A stretch of DNA of 12,382 nt, taken from Thermocaproicibacter sp002397355. GTDB lineage: Bacteria > Bacillota > Clostridia > Oscillospirales > Acutalibacteraceae. Positions 1 to 6,188 of this stretch are shown here, piece after piece (position 1 is the stretch's first letter; each line of letters begins with the position of its first letter). The notes below the pieces were generated by a model, which made no database searches, was not told where the DNA came from, and saw only the letters and a list, made by a program, of their open reading frames with translations. The translations under genes and the position numbers were made by a program. The stretch is taken from positions 1-12,382 of the forward strand of contig DAISNS010000059.1 in the NCBI GenBank assembly GCA_036830905.1. Reading direction: 5' to 3'.

Positions 1-8
1 TTTTTCAT
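1..8 (-). CDS. Likely 5' end of a divergent gene (partial)
   Basis: Only the first codons would lie in the window: on the minus strand an ATG at 8-6 is followed by AAA and AA, as in many proteins that begin Met-Lys. The support is the upstream context. A Shine-Dalgarno-like AGAAGG lies at 22-17 (minus), 8 nt from the ATG, and a good sigma-A promoter lies at 102-74 (minus). The product cannot be named. A gene divergent from a sugar-importer operon could be another uptake, enzyme or regulator gene, but that is a guess. Confidence 0.4.
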
Positions 9-49
9 AATTTCTACCTTCTCTCTCATCACTTGAAATCAACAGTTGA

Positions 50-66
50 AATACCTTCTTGGTATT
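50..66. repeat. 17-bp inverted repeat at the divergent start point
   Basis: AATACC (50-55) and GGTATT (61-66) are perfect inverted arms around TTCTT. The dyad lies directly downstream of the minus-strand -10 box (79-74), covering the predicted start site, which is a usual place for a repressor operator. It could instead form a small hairpin at the 5' end of the divergent transcript. Beside it is a 13-bp-period direct repeat of TTGAAAT (33-39 and 46-52). Confidence 0.4.
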
Positions 67-73
67 GTTGAGT

Positions 74-102
74 ATTTTATCACCAAAAAGCAATAAAGTA
101 AA
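74..102 (-). promoter_or_regulatory. Sigma-A promoter for the divergent left-edge gene
   Basis: Reading the minus strand, TTTACT (102-97) and TAAAAT (79-74) are separated by 17 bp, a good sigma-A match. Transcription would begin near 67, giving a leader of about 60 nt to the ATG at 8-6. A 17-bp dyad (50-66) sits at the start point. Confidence 0.5.
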
Positions 103-456
103 GAGGAGATGCAGCATTGCGTTCCTGAAAATTCATTTTCTGCGAATTAAATACATTATCCCCCGCTTTGCGCGATAATTTGTCCGATTATCCGTTTCCG
201 CTTTTCGTGGCATAAAGACTCACGTATTTTATAGAACATGCGGAAAAAATTTTACCTTTTTCACCTGCTTCCGGTGCGTTTCTCTCTTCTTCCGGACTCT
301 TTCGGCCGCATTTCGCTGCATAATTTTTCGGTCCCTGGTCGTTTTGTTTTCCGAACGGGAAACATGCGCGCATAACGGCGCAGCGAGGAAGGGATTTCCA
401 TCCCACCGCACCCGCCAAAGAGTTATCAAAAGATAAGCAATGTTATTATTGTGAAA
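103..456. other. Intergenic region without a convincing gene
   Basis: No reading frame here has a credible ribosome site and protein-like sequence; the minus-strand frames between about 188 and 429 look like chance. What can be seen are short dyads: ATTATC (155-160), GATAAT (174-179) and ATTATC (187-192) in alternating orientation; a possible hairpin GTTTTCC/GGGAAAC (346-352 with 357-363, one G-U pair); the perfect palindrome ATGCGCGCAT (364-373); and GGGAT/ATCCC (391-395 with 400-404). These could be operators or RNA hairpins. No function can be assigned from the sequence alone. Confidence 0.6.
423..436. repeat. 14-bp dyad upstream of the importer promoter
   Basis: TTATC (423-427) and GATAA (432-436) are inverted around AAAA. 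The dyad ends 20 bp before the -35 box at 457, a position where an activator could contact polymerase. The same TTATC/GATAA words recur at 155-192. It is a candidate binding site for the linked AraC-type regulator, by position only. Confidence 0.35.
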
Positions 457-463
457 TTTACAA
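449..463. promoter_or_regulatory. Imperfect dyad over the -35 box (candidate operator)
   Basis: The 15-bp word TTGTGAAATTTACAA has TTGT and ACAA arms; its inner bases also pair, except for one position that would be G-T. It covers the -35 box of the importer promoter. Its 13-bp core (450-462) matches 11 of 13 positions with a dyad in the leader of the kinase gene (4325-4337), which suggests one regulator for both units. This is a pattern-based proposal only. Confidence 0.35.
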
Positions 464-485
464 AATGCTTGTCTGGAATTACAAT
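457..485 (+). promoter_or_regulatory. Sigma-A promoter of the importer operon
   Basis: TTTACA (457-462) and TACAAT (480-485) are spaced by 17 bp and match the sigma-A consensus well. The start would be near 492, leaving a leader of about 36 nt. An imperfect dyad (449-463) overlaps the -35 box, so the promoter probably has a bound regulator. Confidence 0.65.
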
Positions 486-512
486 TGAAATGGAGGTAAT
501 CACCAAATCTTT

Positions 513-518
513 AGGAGG
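513..518 (+). promoter_or_regulatory. Ribosome binding site of the binding-protein gene
   Basis: A perfect AGGAGG lies 9 nt before the ATG at 528 and fixes that start. This is the strongest ribosome site in the importer operon, in keeping with the high level at which binding proteins are usually made. Confidence 0.8.
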
Positions 519-527
519 AGTGTATCT

Positions 528-2228
528 ATGAAAAAACGCAAAAGCTTCCTTTCCTTTGCAGGCTGCGTCCTGGCGGTCGCCCTTGCGTCCACAGCCTGCG
601 GCGGTCCCACGGGTTCAAGCGGACCGGCCCTGGATTCGGCTCCGGCTTCATCCCAGGAAAAGGTGGAATCGGTCGACCCGCTGGGCAAATACGACGAGAC
701 GATCAGCCTGACGTCGTGCCGGGTATTCGCCTCCTTTATGACGCTGGACCCCGGCGAGGACGTCAACAACAACTGGTGGACCAAGACCTATCTGGACAAA
801 CTGAACATCAAGGTCGCGCAGGCGTGGACGGCCCCGAGCTACGGCACGGAATTCGACACCAAATTCAACATTGCGGCCGCCTCCGACTCGCTGCCGGACA
901 TCATCCCTTGCTACACGACGCTGGCGGTGAAGGAAATCGCGAGCGGCAAAGTGTGGGACATGACCGACGTCTACAACAAATACGCGTCGGACCAGGTGAA
1001 GACCATCTTCCAGAAGGACCCCAAGGCAATGCAGTGCTGGAGCGTCGACGGAAAGCTGATGGGCCTGCCCGCCCAGATCCAGGGTACTCCGCAGAGGAAA
1101 GGCTTTTGGATCCGGAAGGACTGGCTGGATAAGGTCGGCCTCGACACGCCGAAAAATTTCTCGGAAGTAGTCGACGCCATGAAGCAGTTCGTTGCGAAAA
1201 AGCCGGGCGGCCAGGCGGGCACCTACGGCATCCAGATGGATAAGACGGTGTCGCTGGGCAGCGTAGTCGCGGCCGCGGTGGGCGCCAGCAACGGCCGGTG
1301 GATGAAAAAGGACGGCAAACTGGTGATATCCAACACCGACGAGAGCACAAAAAAGTCCTGGCAGGTTCTGGCGGACTGGTACAAGCAGGGGCTGATCTCC
1401 AAGGATTTCGCCGTCGACACCAGCGCCGAGCTGGAAAAAGACTGGCTCAACGGCAAAGTGGGCGTGTTCGCTGGCACTCCCCAGGGCATGGCCGGGAACA
1501 CGAGCATCTACAACTGGCTCCAGACCAACCCGGACGGCGACTGCGTCTTCGTCCCGCTGACCACGGAGGACGGCAAGGCGCCGCAGTATACCGCCGAAGC
1601 CAGCTACCCCAACGTGGTCCTGGTCAACAAAAAATGCAATCACCCGGAAGCCGTGATGAAGCTTTTCAACCTTGGCACCGCGATCTTCAACGATCCGAAG
1701 CCCTCCTGGATCACGGACAACACCTATAACAGCGGCAAACAGGGCGGCTGGGCCGAATTCTGGAACTGCGTCTGCCACATCGAAGACCCGGAGAACCAAC
1801 TGAACAACACAATGCTGGCCATCGACGCGTTCCGGACCGGGGATACGAGCAAGCTGACCGCGACGGCCAAAGACAACTACTACAAATATCTGGACGACTG
1901 GAAGGAAAAGGGAAAGGCCGGGGAAAACTGGTGGATCAGTTTCACCTACTGGAAGTGCTTCCAGCCCGGCGGTCCTGTCGACGAGGACATCAAGCTGACC
2001 AAGGAGAACACCGGCGACTGGAAGACGGACGCCTATTGGGGGCCGGAGACGGCGACCTACTCGGCGAACGCCCAAAACTGGGCTGCCGAAGCCACAAAGG
2101 ATCTTACGCAGGCGATCCTGACCGGCAAGGTGGACGGCTATTTCCAGAGCTATGTGAACTTCGTCAAGACAAACGGCGGCGACGCCGCCTGCAAGGAAGC
2201 CGAGGAATGGATCGCAAAGAACGGCTAA
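528..2228 (+). CDS. Extracellular solute-binding lipoprotein of an ABC sugar importer (LplA-like)
   Basis: This 566-residue protein is the substrate-binding component of a carbohydrate uptake ABC transporter of the large-binding-protein (LplA/YtcQ) type. It has a basic N-terminus (KKRK), a hydrophobic stretch and a lipobox-like STAC ending at Cys24, followed by a Ser/Pro/Gly-rich linker to about residue 45. It should therefore be lipid-anchored on the outer face of the membrane. The mature part is rich in Trp and Tyr, typical of sugar-binding clefts, and its length fits the family (usually about 500-570). The ATG follows a perfect AGGAGG. The two permease genes downstream confirm the role. 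The likely ligand is an oligosaccharide; the deacetylase further downstream hints at an N-acetylated one, but the sequence does not define it. The -3 position of the lipobox is Ser instead of the usual Leu, a minor oddity. Confidence 0.92.
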   Translation: MKKRKSFLSFAGCVLAVALASTACGGPTGSSGPALDSAPASSQEKVESVDPLGKYDETISLTSCRVFASFMTLDPGEDVNNNWWTKTYLDKLNIKVAQAWTAPSYGTEFDTKFNIAAASDSLPDIIPCYTTLAVKEIASGKVWDMTDVYNKYASDQVKTIFQKDPKAMQCWSVDGKLMGLPAQIQGTPQRKGFWIRKDWLDKVGLDTPKNFSEVVDAMKQFVAKKPGGQAGTYGIQMDKTVSLGSVVAAAVGASNGRWMKKDGKLVISNTDESTKKSWQVLADWYKQGLISKDFAVDTSAELEKDWLNGKVGVFAGTPQGMAGNTSIYNWLQTNPDGDCVFVPLTTEDGKAPQYTAEASYPNVVLVNKKCNHPEAVMKLFNLGTAIFNDPKPSWITDNTYNSGKQGGWAEFWNCVCHIEDPENQLNNTMLAIDAFRTGDTSKLTATAKDNYYKYLDDWKEKGKAGENWWISFTYWKCFQPGGPVDEDIKLTKENTGDWKTDAYWGPETATYSANAQNWAAEATKDLTQAILTGKVDGYFQSYVNFVKTNGGDAACKEAEEWIAKNG

Positions 2229-2230
2229 TA

Positions 2231-2338
2231 ATCCGGCGGATTCCATCCGGATATTCCCGTCGGTTATAAAGCGCGCAGACCGGGATACCGCCGAGGCATC
2301 CCGGCCGCGTTTCTGAGTCTGCCCGCCGCGGAGCGGGC
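2231..2338 (+). promoter_or_regulatory. Intercistronic stem-loops between binding protein and permease
   Basis: The 129-nt gap holds three inverted repeats: ATCCGG/CCGGAT (2231-2236 with 2247-2252), CCGGGAT/ATCCCGG (2280-2286 with 2298-2304) and GCCCGC/GCGGGC (2321-2326 with 2333-2338). None is directly followed by a run of T, so they do not look like full terminators. Such structures after a binding-protein gene often protect the upstream message from 3' exonucleases or attenuate the permease message, so that more binding protein than permease is made. That role is inferred here. Confidence 0.5.
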
Positions 2339-2357
2339 CGGAAAGGGGTTTTTACCC

Positions 2358-3317
2358 GTGGCAACAGCAGCGGTTGCCGGGCGGAAAGAGAGCCCGGCAA
2401 AAAAGCAAAAGAAGCCCAGGACCATGCTCCTGCCGACCAGAGGATTGCATCTCATGCTGATCCCCGCGGTCGTCATCGTGTTCATCTACCACTATCTCCC
2501 CATGTTCGGCGTCGTCATCGCCTTTGAAAATTACGACTGGTCCAAGGGCCTCAACGGCTTCTGGACGTCGCAGTTCGTCGGCTGGGCAAATTTCAACCGG
2601 GTGTTCGGGGACCCGGAGTTTTCCCAGGCCCTGCTCAACACCCTGCGGATCTCGGTGCTGAAAATCGTGACGATGTTCTTCGTTCCGATCATCGTCGCCA
2701 TCCTGCTCAATGAAATCCGCAACATGTTTGCGAAGCGCACCATCCAGACGCTGATCTACCTGCCGCACTTCCTGTCGTGGGTGGTGCTGGCCGGCATCAT
2801 CACCAACCTGTTCGGCCCCGACGGCGTGATCAACGGCTTCCGGTCGTCGCTCAATCTGGAGCCGTTCAATTATCTCACGGACAACGGCTCGTTCCTGGCG
2901 ATCCTGATCGGCTCGAACATATGGAAGGAATTCGGCTTTTCCACCATCGTTTACCTGGCGGCCATCACGGGGATCGATCCCGGGCTGTACGAAGCGGCCA
3001 TGGTGGACGGCGCCAACCGCCTGCAGCAGACATGGCACGTCACCCTTCCCGGCATGCTGCCGATCATCGTGCTGCAGGGGGTGCTTTCCCTCGGGGGAAT
3101 CCTGAACGCGGGCTTCGACCAGATCTACAACCTCTACAGCGTGCCCGTCTACGGCGTGGCCGACGTGATCGACACGCTGGTGTTCCGCAAAGGCTTCCAG
3201 GGCGGGGACTATTCGCTGGGCGCCGCCATGGGGCTTTTCAACGCGGTCTGCGGCATGGCGCTGATCGTCACGTCCTACATGCTGGCCAAAAAGGTCGCCC
3301 ATTATGAAATATTTTAG
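2358..3317 (+). CDS. lplB: ABC sugar transporter permease, LplB family
   Basis: This is one of two membrane subunits of the importer, 319 residues. A basic, Lys-rich N-terminal tail of about 30 residues precedes the first membrane segment (about 31-54) with the family-typical sequence LPMFGVVIAF. Further hydrophobic segments follow, and the cytoplasmic EAA loop is clear: EAA at 212-214, DG at 217-218 and LPG at 230-232, which docks onto the ATPase. The start is GTG, supported by AAAGGGG ending 9 nt upstream; the next in-frame ATG (2424) would remove most of the tail. The reading frame overlaps that of the next permease by 14 nt if the latter begins at 3304. No ATPase gene is present in the window. 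In known transporters of this class a shared MsmX-type ATPase encoded elsewhere energises uptake. Confidence 0.93.
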   Translation: MATAAVAGRKESPAKKQKKPRTMLLPTRGLHLMLIPAVVIVFIYHYLPMFGVVIAFENYDWSKGLNGFWTSQFVGWANFNRVFGDPEFSQALLNTLRISVLKIVTMFFVPIIVAILLNEIRNMFAKRTIQTLIYLPHFLSWVVLAGIITNLFGPDGVINGFRSSLNLEPFNYLTDNGSFLAILIGSNIWKEFGFSTIVYLAAITGIDPGLYEAAMVDGANRLQQTWHVTLPGMLPIIVLQGVLSLGGILNAGFDQIYNLYSVPVYGVADVIDTLVFRKGFQGGDYSLGAAMGLFNAVCGMALIVTSYMLAKKVAHYEIF

Positions 3318-4239
3318 GATAGTGGTATCGATGCGAAAGCACGGCAACCTGAACCGGAGCCGCGGTTACGACATCTTTTACGGGATCAACCTCATATTTC
3401 TGACGCTGCTCGCGCTGCTGTGCGTCGCCCCGCTGCTCAACCTGCTCTCCCTGTCGCTGAGCGCCGGGCACTACGCGGCCGCCGGCAAAGTGACGTTCTG
3501 GCCGATCGAGCCCACCACCGCCTCCTACGAGATCGTCTTCGCCAACAAGGTGTTCTGGAACTCCCTGGGCGTCTCCGTCGAGCGCGTGATCCTGGGCACG
3601 TCCCTGACGCTGGTCGTCAATATTCTGACGTCCTACCCTCTCTCCATGGATTCCTCGTATTTTCACGCGCGCAGATATTACCTGTGGTACTTCTTCTTTA
3701 CCACGCTGTTCAGCGGCGGCCTGATCCCCACCTTCCTGGTGGTGAAATTCACCGGCCTGTACGACACGATCTGGGCGCTGGTGCTGCCCGGCTGCGCCAA
3801 CGTCTGGAACTGCATCCTCATGCTCAACTTCTTCCGCCAGCTTCCGAAAGAATTGTCGGAAGCCGCCGTCATCGACGGGGCCGGGCACTTTTCCATCCTT
3901 TTCCGGATCATCGTGCCGATCTCCAAGCCCGTCCTGGCCACCGTCACCCTGTTCACGATGGTCGGCCACTGGAACGACTGGTTCGGCGGCATGGTCTACA
4001 TGAGCACGCTGTCGCATTACCCGCTGCAGACGTACCTGCAGTCGATCCTGCATATCGACCTGACGCAGATCGCCCTTTCCAGCGTGGACTTCAGAATTCA
4101 GGAAAAGATCCAGCTCGCCTCCTCCACCACCATCCGGTCGGCGATGGTGTTCGTCACGGCCCTGCCCATCATGATGGTGTACCCGTTCCTGCAGAAATAT
4201 TTCACGAAGGGCATCGTGCTGGGCAGCGTCAAAGGCTGA
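3304..4239 (+). CDS. ABC sugar transporter permease, YtcP/LplC-like (binding-protein-dependent)
   Basis: This is the second membrane subunit of the importer, 311 residues from the first ATG. It has a first membrane segment near residues 27-47 (LIFLTLLALLCVAPLLNLL), a periplasmic-type loop and further segments. The EAA loop starts at Glu186 (EAAVIDGAG, then IVP), the contact site for the ATPase. The start is uncertain. ATG 3304 lies inside the end of the upstream permease gene behind a weak AAAAAGG; ATG 3331 gives a 302-residue protein, lies 13 nt after the upstream stop, and has a weak AGGAT. The shorter form resembles the usual length and N-terminus of the family. Either way the two permeases are closely coupled and should form the heterodimeric channel. 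Confidence 0.92.
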   Translation: MKYFRIVVSMRKHGNLNRSRGYDIFYGINLIFLTLLALLCVAPLLNLLSLSLSAGHYAAAGKVTFWPIEPTTASYEIVFANKVFWNSLGVSVERVILGTSLTLVVNILTSYPLSMDSSYFHARRYYLWYFFFTTLFSGGLIPTFLVVKFTGLYDTIWALVLPGCANVWNCILMLNFFRQLPKELSEAAVIDGAGHFSILFRIIVPISKPVLATVTLFTMVGHWNDWFGGMVYMSTLSHYPLQTYLQSILHIDLTQIALSSVDFRIQEKIQLASSTTIRSAMVFVTALPIMMVYPFLQKYFTKGIVLGSVKG

Positions 4240-4273
4240 GCGGGAAGAAGGAACCGGCTGCATCCGGAGACAA

Positions 4274-4301
4274 TTGACATCCCCGTAAAGTGCACTATAA
4301 T
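4274..4301 (+). promoter_or_regulatory. Consensus sigma-A promoter of the two-component unit
   Basis: TTGACA (4274-4279) and TATAAT (4296-4301) are both perfect, with a 16-bp spacer. The start would be near 4308, leaving a leader of about 50 nt. It lies in the 119-nt gap after the permease gene, so the kinase and regulator can be made without the importer promoter. No terminator is visible between 4240 and 4273, so read-through from the importer operon is also possible. Confidence 0.85.
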
Positions 4302-4324
4302 GAGAGACGTGTAAACCGCTTTTC

Positions 4325-4337
4325 TGTGTAAATTACA
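4325..4337. promoter_or_regulatory. Dyad in the kinase-gene leader, similar to the importer -35 dyad
   Basis: TGTAA (4327-4331) and TTACA (4333-4337) form an 11-bp palindrome about 20 bp after the predicted start site. With two more bases it reads TGTGTAAATTACA, which matches TGTGAAATTTACA at 450-462 in 11 of 13 positions. A GTGTAAA direct repeat (4309-4315 and 4326-4332) overlaps it. Position within the transcribed leader would suit a repressor or autoregulation. Confidence 0.3.
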
Positions 4338-4358
4338 GGCGTCAAAGGATGGAAGGCC

Positions 4359-6188
4359 ATGCGCAGGCGGAATATTTTTCCAAAAGGGAAGCCGAATATT
4401 TTTACACGGATCATGATGGTCTTTATCGTGCTGATCCTGCCCCTGTACGCCTTCAGCCTGCAAGTGAACATCTCCATCCAAAACAAGATCCGGATGGAGG
4501 AAATGGAATTTTCCAGGGCCAAAGTCCGGTTTTATCTTTCCGGCCTCGACAACGACATGCAGGAGATCTCCCGGATCCAATCGGAGCTGTTCAGCGACAG
4601 CGACCTCCATCAGCTCGTCAGCCTGAGCGTGAAGGAAGGAAGCTACGACTATTACCAATGCATCAACCGCCTTCGCGGAAAGATCACGGAGCTGAAAAAC
4701 TGCAGCACGTTCGTGGACGGCGACTGCGTATACATTCCTTCGATCCGGACGAAAATCAGCGACACTATCCTCTCCGAGCTGAGCGGCGGCGAATTCGCCG
4801 AAGCCAGCGAGATGGCCCGGTCGCAGACGCTGCCGTTCTTCCGGCGGGGCGACAGCTATTACATCCTCATCGGTTCCACCGAGTCCGGAGGAGCCGGCGC
4901 GGCCCGGGACGGCGGATTCGTCATCAGCGTCAAAATATCCGTTGAAAAAGTGCGGAACATTCTGCATGAGCTGACGGACGCCTATGCCGCCGCCATGCTG
5001 GTCGGTGGAAAAAACGGGCTGGACGTCGTCCCGACGGACTCGATCGTCGCCCGGGAGATCCGGGACTACGTCCGCCTTCACGCCCCGGCGACGGAGGCGG
5101 CGGAGCTGGCCCGGCTGGAGCTTCCGGAAGGAAAGTACATCGTCACCTATCAGCGGTCCGGCCTGCTGGATTCGACCTTGATCGTCTATGAGCCGGAAGC
5201 CGCCCTGTCCAAAAGCCTGTGGGAAAACAAAATCCTGCTGGCGGTGATGTCGGCCCTGACGCTTGCGCTGGTGCTGGCGTTTTCGGTCTGGATCCGGAGC
5301 CTGGTGGTTCAGCCGCTCACAAAGCTGATCCGCGCTTTCGGCAATATCGGGAACGGGGAATTCGACGTCAGCATCCGGTACGCGCGGCAGGACGAATTCG
5401 GCTTTCTGTACGGGCAGTTCAACGAGATGTTCCGGCGGCTGCGCACCCTGATCCAGACGGTGTACGAGCAGAAGCTCTGCGTCAAAGAGGCGGAGCTCAA
5501 GCAGCTGCAGTATCAGATCAACCCCCATTTCCTTTACAACTGCATCCTGATCGTCAACAACCTGATCAAGATGGAAGATTACGATTGCGCCCAGAAGCTG
5601 ACGCTGCACCTCGGGAAATACTACCAGTACATCACCAAAAACGTCACCGCCGACGTCCCCCTCCGGAAGGAATACGACCATATGCTGGATTACGTCGGCA
5701 TCCAGTCGATCCGGTTTTCCAACCGGGTCAGCGCCCGGATCGGCGCTCTGCCCGAACGCTTCCGGGAATTGATGGTCCCGAAGCTGATCCTTCAGCCGAT
5801 CGTGGAAAACGCGTTCCAGTACGGGCTGAAAAACAAGGCGAAAGGCGGGGTTTTGTCCGTGCTTGCGGCGGAAGATCCCGAATTCCTGCGCATCATCATC
5901 GAAGACAACGGCGACGAGCTTACGGACGGGAAGCTCTCGGCGATCCGCGCGGCGATCGCGTCCCGGGGAACGCCGGGCGACAGTTCCGCCCTGGCGAACG
6001 TCAACACGCGGATCCGGATCAAATTCGGGGAAACCAGCGGTCTGTTCGCGTCCCGGGGAGAGTCCGGCGGCCTGCGCGTGGAAGTGAGGCTGAAAACCGG
6101 CCCCTCCGCGCAGCCGGGAGAGCCGCAGAGCCGCCTGTCCGAACGGAAGGAGGAATTGCCCGATGTACAGCCTGCTGATCGTGGATGA
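4359..6188 (+). CDS. Sensor histidine kinase, YesM-like
   Basis: This 609-residue membrane kinase belongs to the LytS/YesM-type group paired with AraC-type regulators. Membrane segments near 15-38 and 291-313 bracket an extracellular sensor domain of about 250 residues. A HAMP linker follows (about 314-366). The phosphorylation site is His390 in INPHFLYN (387-394), and the ATPase domain has the N-box Asn484 (QPIVENAF). The glycine boxes are degenerate: the first reads DNGDEL from Asp516, where relatives usually have DNGxG, and the second reads SSALANVNTR from Ser542, where relatives usually have GIGLxNV. The ATG at 4359 is supported by AAAGGA 9 nt upstream. The gene overlaps the regulator gene by 26 nt, so the pair is translationally coupled. 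Role: to sense a saccharide, or the loaded binding protein, and phosphorylate the regulator. The ligand is not known. Confidence 0.93.
   Translation: MRRRNIFPKGKPNIFTRIMMVFIVLILPLYAFSLQVNISIQNKIRMEEMEFSRAKVRFYLSGLDNDMQEISRIQSELFSDSDLHQLVSLSVKEGSYDYYQCINRLRGKITELKNCSTFVDGDCVYIPSIRTKISDTILSELSGGEFAEASEMARSQTLPFFRRGDSYYILIGSTESGGAGAARDGGFVISVKISVEKVRNILHELTDAYAAAMLVGGKNGLDVVPTDSIVAREIRDYVRLHAPATEAAELARLELPEGKYIVTYQRSGLLDSTLIVYEPEAALSKSLWENKILLAVMSALTLALVLAFSVWIRSLVVQPLTKLIRAFGNIGNGEFDVSIRYARQDEFGFLYGQFNEMFRRLRTLIQTVYEQKLCVKEAELKQLQYQINPHFLYNCILIVNNLIKMEDYDCAQKLTLHLGKYYQYITKNVTADVPLRKEYDHMLDYVGIQSIRFSNRVSARIGALPERFRELMVPKLILQPIVENAFQYGLKNKAKGGVLSVLAAEDPEFLRIIIEDNGDELTDGKLSAIRAAIASRGTPGDSSALANVNTRIRIKFGETSGLFASRGESGGLRVEVRLKTGPSAQPGEPQSRLSERKEELPDVQPADRG

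Noticed and set aside
109..150. Plus-strand 13-codon frame behind AGAGGAG
   Set aside because: The Shine-Dalgarno-like bases directly abut the ATG, so they cannot serve it, and the peptide is too short to support.
188..429. Two overlapping short minus-strand frames in the intergenic region
   Set aside because: No ribosome site or credible protein pattern is seen, and they overlap each other in different frames.
2175..2189. GGCGGC-GAC-GCCGCC hairpin near the end of the binding-protein gene
   Set aside because: It lies within well-supported coding sequence encoding Gly-Gly-Asp-Ala-Ala, and is best explained by GC-rich codons.
2321..2353. GC-rich hairpin followed by TTTTT as an intrinsic terminator inside the importer operon
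   Set aside because: Ten bases separate the stem from the T run, and the T run lies within the ribosome-site region of the permease gene.
4310..4324. Possible catabolite-repression (cre) site in the kinase-gene leader
   Set aside because: TGTAAACCGC resembles half a cre box, but the central CG is shifted by one base and the right half does not match the consensus.
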